Assembly: GCF_018128225.1 (NCBI RefSeq) | Contig: NZ_CP072377.1 | Location: forward strand, 1,798,001-1,862,000 | Direction: 5' to 3' | From: Leptotrichia sp. oral taxon 218 | GTDB taxonomy: Bacteria > Fusobacteriota > Fusobacteriia > Fusobacteriales > Leptotrichiaceae | Length of the DNA stretch: 64,000 bases | Made by a program: the position numbers and the translations under genes | Notes under the pieces: model-generated | Database searches by the model: none | What the model was told of the DNA's origin: nothing | Seen by the model: the letters and a program-made list of their open reading frames with translations, nothing else | Part shown: positions 43,243 through 51,209 of the stretch, one piece after another | Layout: every line of letters starts with the position of its first letter | How positions within the stretch are numbered: the first letter of the stretch is position 1

Positions 43243-45723
43243 ATGTTTTTACAAAGAACGGATAGACTTGCTTTAGTCGATTTTAAAAATAGACATATAA
43301 ATTATACCGAGCTTATAAATAATATTAAATATTTTTCAGAATATGTAGTAAATTTAGAAAAAGACAGATTTGGACTTATAATTATGGAAAATCGTCCTGA
43401 GTGGATTTACGGATTTATGGCTATTTGGGATAAAAATTCGGCAGGAATTGCACTTGATGCGAATAGCAACCCTCAAGAAATTTTGTATGTGTTAAATGAC
43501 GCAAATCCTGATATTATTTTGTGTTCTGATGAGACTCAAAAAAATATAATTGATGCTGTTAATCAATATGAATTTAAAGATAAAATAAAAATAATTAATG
43601 TTGATAAAGTTAAAATTGATGAAGAAAAATTAAATTTTATAAAAAATTTAGATTTTGAGCTAAACAATCCAACTGGAGATGAAACTGCTGCAATGCTCTA
43701 CACTTCTGGAACGACTGGAAATCCTAAAGGAGTTATGCTCTCATTTGACAACTTAAATTCTGAAATGGAAGGAATTTATGAAAAAGGAATTTTTGACTAC
43801 CGTGACCAAATTTTGGCACTACTTCCATTTCATCACATTTTGCCACTTACAGCGACTGTGCTTTTGATGTTAAAATATCAGACTTCTATCGTTTTTGTGG
43901 AAAAAATTGCAAGTAAAGAGATTTTCGAAGCTCTTGAAAAAAATAGAGTTACAGCGCTAATTGGGGTTCCAAGAGTGTTTAAATTATTTTATGATGGAGT
44001 TATGGAGCAAATTAATGCAAAATTTTTAACAAGAACTATTTACAAAATTATGAAAAACTCAAATTCTATAAAATTAAAACGAAAAGTATTCGCAAAAGTT
44101 CACAAAAAATTTGGAGGACATTTGGATTTTATCGTCGTTGGTGGAGCAAAAATGGATCCTGAAATTTCAAGATTTTACGAAACTCTGGGAATTTATGCTC
44201 TGGAGGGTTACGGACTTACTGAAACTTCGCCAGTTATTGCAGTAAATTCTAAAAAAGAGAGAAAAATTGGAACTGTTGGGAAAAAACTTTTTAATGTCGA
44301 AGTAAAGATTGAAAATGAAGAGCTTATGGTAAAAGGACCAATTGTGATGAAAGGTTATTATAATAAGCCGGAAAAAACAAAAGAAGTGATTACTGAAGAT
44401 GGATGGTTTAAAACAGGGGATTTAGCGACAATTGACAACGAAGGATTTGTCACAATTCGGGGAAGACGAAATACGATGATTGTTTTATCGAATGGTAAAA
44501 ATATTGATCCTGAAACCCTAGAAGATAGAGTTCTAAAAAAAAGTGACGGACTTATAAAGGAAATCGGAATTTTTAATCATAAAAATAAACTTGCGGCAAT
44601 AATTGTTCCCGATTTATTGGAATTTAGAAAAAGAAATATTACAAACACAAAAACTTACATAAAAAATATTGTAGAAGACTACAACTTAAAAGCTCATAAC
44701 TATGAAAAAATACTGGATTATAAACTTTTTGAAAATGAATTGCCAAAAACTCGAGTTGGAAAAACAAGAAGATTTATGTTGCCTGACTTATACGAAAAAG
44801 GTGAAACAGATAAAAAAGAAAAAGTAATCGAGCCAGATAACGAAATTTACAGAATTTTAAAAGAATATGTCAAAAAGAATAAAGGAATTGCTCCACAGCC
44901 ACAAGAAAATCTGGAACTTGAAATTGGAATGGATTCGCTTGACATCGTCGAATTTTTTGCATATATTGAAAGTAACTTTGGAATTAGACTAGATGAAGAT
45001 GAGTTTTCTAAAATGCCTAATTTACTTTTGCTTTCTGAATATATCAACCAAAAAGCTACAAAAATTGAAGATAATGAAGTTGACTGGAAAAAGATAATTG
45101 ATGAAACTAAACCGATTGTTGACAATAAAAATCGTTGGGTTACAAAAATTTTAAAACCACTTCAACCAATAGTTGATTTGTATTTTAGGACAAAAAAAAT
45201 AAATAAAAAAAATCTTACGGCAGAACCTCAAATTTTTGTCTCAAACCATCAAAGTTTTGTTGATCCAGTTGTATTAGGAACTCTGCTTCCACGAAAAATA
45301 TTAAATAACACTTTATTTTTAGCAATTGACTGGTATTTTAAAAAAGGATTTATGAAACTTCTTGTAAGTCACGGAAATGTTATTTTAGTTGATATAAACA
45401 AAAATATAAGAAAAAGTGTGGAAGAAATTGTTGGACATTTAAAAAGCGGTAAAAGTGTGCTTATTTTCCCTGAAGGTGCTAGGTCAAAAGATGGAAAAGT
45501 TGCTGAGTTTAAAAAAGTATTTGCGATCATAGCTAAAGAAATGGATGTAGATATTCAGTGCCTAGGTATAAAAGGTGCATTTAACGCATATTCAAGATAT
45601 ATGAAATTTCCAAGACCGAAAAAAATTGAAGTTGCGGTGCTAGAAAAATTTAAACCATCTGGCAGTTATGACGAAATTTGCAAGAAAGCACAAAATATTA
45701 TAAAAAAATACATGGAAAATTAA
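43243..45723 (+). CDS. Trifunctional acyl-AMP ligase / acyl carrier protein / 1-acyl-glycerol-3-phosphate acyltransferase
   Basis: 826 residues with three domains. The AMP-binding ligase (about 1-520) has the phosphate loop YTSGTTGNPKG (about 152) and GYGLTETSP, then the hinge KTGDL. An ACP-like domain (about 540-605) has the phosphopantetheine serine in IGMDSLDIVEF (about S565). The PlsC-type acyltransferase (about 645-826) has NHQSFVD (NHx4D) and FPEGARSKDG. It could activate a free fatty acid, hold it on its own ACP and acylate lysophospholipid, like Aas but with a built-in carrier. Promoter and GGAGG are close to the ATG. Monocistronic. Confidence 0.88.
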   Translation: MFLQRTDRLALVDFKNRHINYTELINNIKYFSEYVVNLEKDRFGLIIMENRPEWIYGFMAIWDKNSAGIALDANSNPQEILYVLNDANPDIILCSDETQKNIIDAVNQYEFKDKIKIINVDKVKIDEEKLNFIKNLDFELNNPTGDETAAMLYTSGTTGNPKGVMLSFDNLNSEMEGIYEKGIFDYRDQILALLPFHHILPLTATVLLMLKYQTSIVFVEKIASKEIFEALEKNRVTALIGVPRVFKLFYDGVMEQINAKFLTRTIYKIMKNSNSIKLKRKVFAKVHKKFGGHLDFIVVGGAKMDPEISRFYETLGIYALEGYGLTETSPVIAVNSKKERKIGTVGKKLFNVEVKIENEELMVKGPIVMKGYYNKPEKTKEVITEDGWFKTGDLATIDNEGFVTIRGRRNTMIVLSNGKNIDPETLEDRVLKKSDGLIKEIGIFNHKNKLAAIIVPDLLEFRKRNITNTKTYIKNIVEDYNLKAHNYEKILDYKLFENELPKTRVGKTRRFMLPDLYEKGETDKKEKVIEPDNEIYRILKEYVKKNKGIAPQPQENLELEIGMDSLDIVEFFAYIESNFGIRLDEDEFSKMPNLLLLSEYINQKATKIEDNEVDWKKIIDETKPIVDNKNRWVTKILKPLQPIVDLYFRTKKINKKNLTAEPQIFVSNHQSFVDPVVLGTLLPRKILNNTLFLAIDWYFKKGFMKLLVSHGNVILVDINKNIRKSVEEIVGHLKSGKSVLIFPEGARSKDGKVAEFKKVFAIIAKEMDVDIQCLGIKGAFNAYSRYMKFPRPKKIEVAVLEKFKPSGSYDEICKKAQNIIKKYMEN

Positions 45724-45809
45724 TAATAAATAATTAAAATTTTTATGAAAAATAAAAATACATAAAAATTAAATTTATAAAAAACAATTTTTTCTTAACA
45801 TAAAAACAA

Positions 45810-45850
45810 AAAAAGATAAATTTTAGATATTTTCTAATTTTTATCTTTTT
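45810..45850. terminator. Bidirectional intrinsic terminator
   Basis: AAAAGATAAA (45811-45820) and TTTATCTTTT (45840-45849), with inner TTAG/CTAA pairs and a T-run. It lies between the convergent ligase fusion and PSP1 genes. Confidence 0.7.
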
Positions 45851-45971
45851 TAATTTTTTATTTTATAGTAAAACTGCTTTAAAATCGAACTCAAAAACTA
45901 TGACTATTTTACTCAACTTCTAAATTTATATAATTTTTAATAATTTAATTTTAAATAGATTTGAGTAAATT

Positions 45972-46484
45972 TTACCAATAAATCTCTCTTCCATATTTTC
46001 CAAATGCTGATAAAATACGACCTTCATCATTTACTTTAATTTGATAAAACTCCACTCTCTTTTTAAAAGTTCTGTTCACTTCTTTTACCAATTCCCTAAA
46101 ATCAAGTCTTTTTTCCGCCGTAAAATAAAAAATTAGCTTATTTTCATCAAAAGTATACTCGCCAATTACAAGATTCATTTCAGGAAGAAATCTTTTTACA
46201 ATTTTTTTACATATAAAATAAGCTTCGTCTGCCTTTTTATCAAGCTCCGTAAGTTTATTTATTTCACTTTCATTCAATTTTCGCTTAACTTCACGCATTT
46301 TTAGTTCTTCTTTTTCCTCCAAAATCTTTTCCTGATTCAACACAGCGTCCAAAACAATCCCAATCTGCTCTCCACGAATGGTATCAACCAAGACATAATC
46401 TCCCTTTTTATAATTTTCCACTTCATTAATTATAAACGGATAAACTTTTTTAGTTTTCCTAAATTTTATATTTATTATTTTCAC
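45972..46484 (-). CDS. PSP1-domain protein (RicT/YaaT-like), short form
   Basis: 170 residues. The N-terminal VYPFIINEVENYKKGDYVLVDTIRGEQIGIV and the later FYFTAEKRLDFRELVKEVNRTFKKRVEFYQI segments follow the PSP1 family order (each continues beyond what is quoted). In Bacillus the homologue YaaT/RicT forms an Fe-S complex with RicA/RicF that affects RNA processing. Its cysteine-rich C-terminus (GPCGR.LCC) is replaced here by FGKYGREIYW, so no Fe-S ligands remain. The gene overlaps radC by 4 bases and is translationally coupled to it. Confidence 0.8.
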   Translation of the reverse strand: MKIINIKFRKTKKVYPFIINEVENYKKGDYVLVDTIRGEQIGIVLDAVLNQEKILEEKEELKMREVKRKLNESEINKLTELDKKADEAYFICKKIVKRFLPEMNLVIGEYTFDENKLIFYFTAEKRLDFRELVKEVNRTFKKRVEFYQIKVNDEGRILSAFGKYGREIYW

Positions 46485-47179
46485 AATATTCCACCTTCTA
46501 AAAAACTGAAATATCCCCGCTCACTAATTATCAAATGATCCAAAAGCTGTATTTCTATCTTGTCAAAAAGTTCTTTTATCTTTCTTGTCAAAAAAATATC
46601 TGAATCTGATGGCTTTAACGATCCAGATGGATGGTTATGCACAATAATTATTGACTTAGCATTATAATTCAATATCTTTTTTATTAATTCCCTAATATAA
46701 ACTGTACTTCTATCCAAAGTCCCAAAAAATAACTCTTCTTCTTTCAACAATTCATTTTGACTGTTTAAAAACAAAACTTTAAAAACTTCAATATCTCGTT
46801 TCAAAAGAGAACAACTCAAATAGTTTAATAATTTAATATTACTGGATATTTCAATTCTTTTGTTATAAATTTTTTTATACAATCCATTTTCAATTACTTC
46901 AAATATCAATTTCAAAAAAACAACAGCTCTTTCCGTCATATTTTTATTTTTTTGCAATTCTTCACTAGATTGCTTCAAAATAGAATACAAATCTCCATAT
47001 TTCAAAAGCAATTCTTTAGCAATCCCCCTGCAATTTTTTCGCACAATTGTATAAGTCAAGAGCAATTCCAAAATTTCATAATCCTGAAGCCCTTTAGTTC
47101 CAACAGTCAAAAATTTTTCTCTCAACCGCTTACGATGTCCTTTTTCTTTTTCTTCATCTTTTTTTAAAATTTCTTCCAT
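46481..47179 (-). CDS. radC: RadC-family protein (JAB-domain)
   Basis: 232 residues. N-terminal UPF0758 helical region (KGHRKRLREKFLTVGTKGL) and C-terminal JAMM/MPN metalloprotease-like domain with HNHPSGSLKPSDSD, the HxHPSGx7D zinc motif, intact. Called RadC for an old DNA-repair phenotype. The biochemical role is unsettled. It overlaps the downstream PSP1 gene by 4 bases. The nearby tRNA cluster is on the same strand upstream, with about 120 bp between. Confidence 0.88.
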   Translation of the reverse strand: MEEILKKDEEKEKGHRKRLREKFLTVGTKGLQDYEILELLLTYTIVRKNCRGIAKELLLKYGDLYSILKQSSEELQKNKNMTERAVVFLKLIFEVIENGLYKKIYNKRIEISSNIKLLNYLSCSLLKRDIEVFKVLFLNSQNELLKEEELFFGTLDRSTVYIRELIKKILNYNAKSIIIVHNHPSGSLKPSDSDIFLTRKIKELFDKIEIQLLDHLIISERGYFSFLEGGIL

Positions 47180-47301
47180 TACAATCCCCTCAATTTTTTA
47201 ACCCTTTTTTATTATATCGTATTTCCCTTTTTTTTTCAACAAATAAAAAAAAAGATGTCTTTTTAAAACATCATACTTTAAATATAAGTTAGTGAATTTA
47301 A

Positions 47302-47377
47302 TGGTGCCCAGACGCGGAATCGAACCACGGACACAGGGATTTTCAGTCCCTTGCTCTACCGACTGAGCTATCTGGGC
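47302..47377 (-). tRNA. tRNA-Phe (GAA)
   Basis: Acceptor GCCCAGA/TCTGGGC, anticodon loop CTGAAAA, T-arm GGTTCGATTCC and encoded CCA. Last of eight tRNAs in transcription order. Confidence 0.95.
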
Positions 47378-47380
47378 ATA

Positions 47381-47467
47381 TGGCGGGTGAACTGGGATTC
47401 GAACCCAGACATCTTGCGATTTCGCCGGTTTTCAAGACCGGTCCCTTAGCCGTTCGGACATCCACCC
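47381..47467 (-). tRNA. tRNA-Ser (TGA)
   Basis: Class II tRNA with a long variable arm, anticodon arm CCGGT-CTTGAAA-ACCGG giving TGA, acceptor GGGTGGA/TTCACCC, CCA encoded. Confidence 0.95.
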
Positions 47468-47535
47468 ACAACTTAAAAATTTATATCGTAATTACTTCAA
47501 AAAAATACCACAATTAATATGGTTTTTAAAAAAAA

Positions 47536-47610
47536 TGGTACGGCCTAGGGGAGTCGAACCCCTGTTGCCAGGATGAAAACCTGGAGTCCTAACCACTAGA
47601 CGAAGGCCGC
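47536..47610 (-). tRNA. tRNA-Glu (TTC)
   Basis: Acceptor GCGGCCT/AGGCCGT, anticodon arm CCAGG-TTTTCAT-CCTGG giving TTC, CCA encoded. Confidence 0.95.
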
Positions 47611-47622
47611 ATAAAATTTAAA

Positions 47623-47699
47623 TGGTGGATCCAGCTGGACTTGAACCAGCGACCGCTCGGTTATGAGCCGAGTGCTCTAACCAGCTGAGCTATGGATCC
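47623..47699 (-). tRNA. tRNA with CAT anticodon (Met elongator or Ile2)
   Basis: Acceptor GGATCCA/TGGATCC, anticodon arm CTCGG-CTCATAA-CCGAG, CCA encoded. The sequence around the anticodon and T-arm (GGCTCATAACCG, GGTTCAAGTCC) resembles bacterial tRNA-Ile2, whose C34 is changed to lysidine, more than elongator Met. The paired acceptor excludes an initiator. Identity cannot be settled by eye. Confidence 0.9.
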
Positions 47700-47702
47700 A
47701 TA

Positions 47703-47779
47703 TGGCGTGCCTGAAGAGATTCGAACTCCTGGCCCACGGCTTAGAAGGCCGTTGCTCTATCCAACTGAGCTACAGGCAC
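47703..47779 (-). tRNA. tRNA-Arg (TCT)
   Basis: Acceptor GTGCCTG/CAGGCAC, anticodon arm ACGGC-CTTCTAA-GCCGT giving TCT, CCA encoded. Confidence 0.95.
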
Positions 47780-47791
47780 ATATGGTAAAAA

Positions 47792-47867
47792 TGGTGAGCC
47801 ATACTGGGATCGAACCAGTGACACCTTGATTAAAAGTCAAGTGCTCTACCGACTGAGCTAATGGCTC
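47792..47867 (-). tRNA. tRNA-Lys (TTT)
   Basis: Acceptor GAGCCAT/ATGGCTC, anticodon arm CTTGA-CTTTTAA-TCAAG giving TTT, CCA encoded. Confidence 0.95.
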
Positions 47868-47873
47868 ATATTT

Positions 47874-47949
47874 TGGAGCGGGAGACGAGGGTCGAACTCG
47901 CGACATTCAGCTTGGAAGGCTGACGCTCTACCAACTGAGCTACTCCCGC
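47874..47949 (-). tRNA. tRNA-Gly (TCC)
   Basis: Acceptor GCGGGAG/CTCCCGC, anticodon arm TCAGC-CTTCCAA-GCTGA giving TCC, CCA encoded. Confidence 0.95.
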
Positions 47950-47962
47950 ATAAATATGATTG

Positions 47963-48050
47963 TGGTGCCTCGGGCCGGACTTGAACCGGCACGGAATAAT
48001 ATTCCACAGGATTTTAAGTCCTGTGCGTCTACCGATTTCGCCACCAAGGC
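47963..48050 (-). tRNA. tRNA-Leu (TAA)
   Basis: Class II tRNA, first of the cluster. Acceptor GCCTTGG/CCGAGGC, anticodon arm CAGGA-CTTAAAA-TCCTG giving TAA, long variable arm, CCA encoded. Confidence 0.95.
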
Positions 48051-48364
48051 ATAATCCAATTTTGATTTTTTTCAAAATCCTTAACTACTCAATTATTATA
48101 TCATATATTTTATTTGTTGTCAACACTTTTTTTTAAATTTTTATTTTTTTATAAAATAAGTGTATTTCACAATCAAACGCAATAAAAAATATATAAAAAA
48201 CATAGTAAAAATGATATACTAAATTATTTTTCTAAAATAACATATTTTACAATATATATATATTCTTTAATTATTTTTTTTAACAAAAAATATGCCATTC
48301 ATCTCACAATTAAAGTTGCGAGTCTTCTGGCATAATTAATAATAATATAAATCTAAAAAAGTCA
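48051..48364. other. Intergenic region between esterase gene and tRNA cluster
   Basis: About 310 AT-rich bases. They should contain the tRNA promoter near 48060-48130 (TTGACA-like TTGACAACAAAT on the minus strand at about 48123-48112) and end with the IStron-like hairpin at 48291-48335. No reading frame was recognised. Confidence 0.5.
48291..48335 (-). repeat. Isolated hairpin matching the IStron left end
   Basis: CATCTCACAATTAAAGTTGC (from 48300) closely matches the left-end P1/P2-like stem of both IStrons (CATCTCACGACTAAAGTTGC in copy 2), and the outer stem ATGCCA/TGGCAT replaces GTGCAA/TTGCAC by paired changes. No intron core or tnpB follows. It lies just downstream of the esterase gene, and a T-run follows on the minus strand, so it may act as its terminator. 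Confidence 0.6.
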
Positions 48365-49978
48365 CTAAAAATTTTTATCTATTTTTATTTTGCTTTTCTT
48401 CTGAAAATTCATCCACTCAAACACATTTTCAAATGTTTTCCCTTTCAACTTAGCCTTTTCACTTCCACCTTTCCCAACATTACTCGGTTCAAACCCAAAA
48501 GTTGTCTCATCTTTAGAATTTCTTATTTTATCTCGATTTTGTACACCTTCTACTTGATTATTCAAAAAATATATCCATGAAAAATGTCCTGGAAATCTAG
48601 AATTGGGTTCATCTGTTCCAATCACATTTTCATAATATGAGTACCAAGCATTGTCAGCTCCAGCCTTCAATAAATCTCTATATGTTGGAAGCGAGAATTT
48701 CTGCGGTGTAACAATTCCATCATCTGCCGCTGCAATAAACCAAACTGGTGTTTTTTTCATTTTTTGAATTTTTTCTTTTGTTACCCATAATTTTTTAGTT
48801 TCCTCAAATTTTGAAGCTGCACTATTTTCTCCACCTGCAGAAACTTCAATATCTTTTGCTTTGTAAGTTCCGTCTGCATTTCTAGCATACTCATGGTAAG
48901 CATATGCCTCACAAATTGGTACAGCTGCTGCAAAATAGTCTGGATAAGTGATTATCATGTTTACTGTCATATATCCACCATTTGAATCTCCAGCAAGATA
49001 AATTCTTTCTGTATCAACAGATGGATTATGTTTCACATATTCTTTAATTGTATCCATTAAAATTTGCGTATATCGTGAAACTCCACTTCCGTTACCATTT
49101 GTCCCGTCACCTTCGTCCATCCAATAAGTAGGCGATTGAACAGCCAATACAAAAGCTCCTTTTGTATCAGTTCCTTTCGTAGTAAAATATTTTTGAATTT
49201 CTTCTTTCGCAAGTGCCGAAGTTTCTGTACCCAAAATATCAATATCAGGATCTGTTCCACCTTCACCTTGTCCATGAAGCCAAATAATTAATGGTTTTTT
49301 ATCTCCTTTTTTCAAAATTTCTGGCTCATAAGCCGCCATTTCCAATTTCAAATTTTCCACTTTTTTCGTAATCGGATTTTTGTAATTTCCACTAAAAGAA
49401 TTTCTATAAGTGAACAATTCCGTATCAGTCGAAACTCGATTATTAATTACATCCTCCTTTTTATTAACTGAATAATCTTTCCCATCAACAGTAACTTTTC
49501 CATCAATTTCTACAACATATTCTTTCGCCCATTCATTAAAAAATTTCTTCATGTTATAAGAAAATGGAGAACCTTCATATTTCAAAGTTTTCTGATTAAA
49601 TACATTTTCCAATTCAAGCGTAACAATCCCAGTATCAAAGGCTTTTTCTCCTTTATTATCCGAAACATACACATTAGTTACCTTTCTCTCAACTCCATTC
49701 GTCTTAACTTTCCAGTCATTTTTATCAAGCCCTGTAATTCGATAATCATCCATTTTCATAATAATTTTACTCACAGTAGGCCCACTCTCAAAACCTTTTA
49801 CAAAAATACTGATTTTTTTTATTCCGTTATAATTTTTTAAATTCATAATTTTTTCATTTTCCTCTCTAATTTCAACTCTTTTAACATTTATTTTTCTTTT
49901 ATTTTTTGGCGCACCATTTCCAAGTATGCCAGTAATTAGAGCAGCAAATAAAATAACTACACTTAAATTTTTTTTCAT
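48365..49978 (-). CDS. Secreted alpha/beta-hydrolase, esterase/depolymerase type
   Basis: 537 residues with a signal peptide (MKKNLSVVILFAALITG). An N-terminal Ig-like beta domain (about 30-190) precedes the hydrolase domain. The oxyanion segment IIWLHGQGEGGTDPD leads to the nucleophile elbow YLAGDSNGGYM (Ser about 332). A late Asp (AADDGIVTP) and His (FPGHFSWIYF) complete the triad. This layout matches PHB-depolymerase/prolyl-oligopeptidase-like esterases. A paralogue (51210-53162) lies two genes upstream with aroC between. The substrate is unknown. GGAG precedes the ATG. Confidence 0.82.
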   Translation of the reverse strand: MKKNLSVVILFAALITGILGNGAPKNKRKINVKRVEIREENEKIMNLKNYNGIKKISIFVKGFESGPTVSKIIMKMDDYRITGLDKNDWKVKTNGVERKVTNVYVSDNKGEKAFDTGIVTLELENVFNQKTLKYEGSPFSYNMKKFFNEWAKEYVVEIDGKVTVDGKDYSVNKKEDVINNRVSTDTELFTYRNSFSGNYKNPITKKVENLKLEMAAYEPEILKKGDKKPLIIWLHGQGEGGTDPDIDILGTETSALAKEEIQKYFTTKGTDTKGAFVLAVQSPTYWMDEGDGTNGNGSGVSRYTQILMDTIKEYVKHNPSVDTERIYLAGDSNGGYMTVNMIITYPDYFAAAVPICEAYAYHEYARNADGTYKAKDIEVSAGGENSAASKFEETKKLWVTKEKIQKMKKTPVWFIAAADDGIVTPQKFSLPTYRDLLKAGADNAWYSYYENVIGTDEPNSRFPGHFSWIYFLNNQVEGVQNRDKIRNSKDETTFGFEPSNVGKGGSEKAKLKGKTFENVFEWMNFQKKSKIKIDKNF

Positions 49979-50077
49979 AATTTTATTCTCCTTATTTTCT
50001 TTTTTTTATATTTTTAAAAAAATAGGAGTCAAAAACTCCCACTATAATCTACAACTTTAATTAAACTATTCTTAATT

Positions 50078-51175
50078 TTACAATCTATATTTCTTAGCTT
50101 CCAAAAATCTATCCAAAATCACAATCGCAGTCGCACATTCCAATACAACAATTGCTCTTGGCACAATCACTGGATCATGTCGACCTTTCACTTCCAAAAT
50201 ATCTGATTTTTTTGTTTCTAAATTCACTGTTTTTTGTGCCTTTGAAATCGAAGGCGTTGGTTTTATCGCAACTTTAAAGCTAATCGGCATCCCAGTCGAA
50301 ATTCCTCCAACAATTCCTCCATTATTATTCGTATACGATTTTATATTTCCATTTTCATCAAAATACATCTCGTCATTCGCTTCATATCCAGTCATCTTAG
50401 CAATTCCAAATCCTGCTCCAAATTCAATACCTTTCACAGCTGGAACAGAAAAAATCATTCTTGAAATTTCACTCTCAATCGATTCAAAAAACGGATCTCC
50501 AATCCCAGGTTTCACCCCTGTAATCATCACTTCCACAATTCCACCCAAAGAATTTTCTTCTTCTCTAGCTTTCATTATCGCATTTTCCATCTTTTGAGCT
50601 ATTCCATCTTCCAAAGTCGGCAAAATCATTCCATGTAATTTATCAATATTCTCTTGAGTAATATCACTTTCCACAAAATCTCTTTCTTCAATATCATAAA
50701 GTGATTTTATATGAGCTCCAATCAAAATTCCTTGACTTTTCAAAATCTGTTTCGCAATCGCACCAGCAAATACAATCGAAGTCGTTATTCTCCCTGAAAA
50801 ATGCCCACTTCCACGAATATCATTAAACCCATCATATCGATTAAATCCACTCCAATCAGCATGTCCTGGTCTTGGTTTTCTTCTAAGTTCACTATAATCC
50901 TTTGATCTCTGATCCCTATTTCTAACAATCATCGCAAGTGGCGTTCCAGTCGTTCTTCCATCAAAAAATCCACTCAAAATCTCAAATTCATCTTTTTCCA
51001 CTCTAGGCGTTGTCAATTTTGATCTTCCAGGTGCTCTTCTTTTCATTTCCTGCGAGATAAATTCTAAATCTAGTTCAGTTCCCGCTGGAACTCCGTCAAT
51101 ATTCACTCCCAATGCCGTTCCATGCGATTCTCCAAACAATGAAATTCTATAATTTTTTCCAAAATTTGCTCCCAT
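50078..51175 (-). CDS. aroC: Chorismate synthase
   Basis: 365 residues. Final step of the shikimate pathway: removes phosphate from EPSP to give chorismate, using reduced FMN. Signatures GESHGTALGVNIDGVPAG at the N-terminus, RPRPGHADW in the middle and GRHDPVIVPRAIVVLE near the end are intact. AGAAGGAG precedes the ATG. It lies between two esterase genes with 34 bp to the upstream one, and is part of the same-strand aromatic cluster. Confidence 0.97.
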   Translation of the reverse strand: MGANFGKNYRISLFGESHGTALGVNIDGVPAGTELDLEFISQEMKRRAPGRSKLTTPRVEKDEFEILSGFFDGRTTGTPLAMIVRNRDQRSKDYSELRRKPRPGHADWSGFNRYDGFNDIRGSGHFSGRITTSIVFAGAIAKQILKSQGILIGAHIKSLYDIEERDFVESDITQENIDKLHGMILPTLEDGIAQKMENAIMKAREEENSLGGIVEVMITGVKPGIGDPFFESIESEISRMIFSVPAVKGIEFGAGFGIAKMTGYEANDEMYFDENGNIKSYTNNNGGIVGGISTGMPISFKVAIKPTPSISKAQKTVNLETKKSDILEVKGRHDPVIVPRAIVVLECATAIVILDRFLEAKKYRL

Positions 51176-51209
51176 TTTCTAGCTCCTTCTCTTTTTTAAA
51201 TTTAAAATT

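Noticed and set aside
47866-48075. A 69-codon frame in the tRNA cluster
   Set aside because: It runs through tRNA-Gly and tRNA-Leu, and the apparent protein is tRNA sequence translated.
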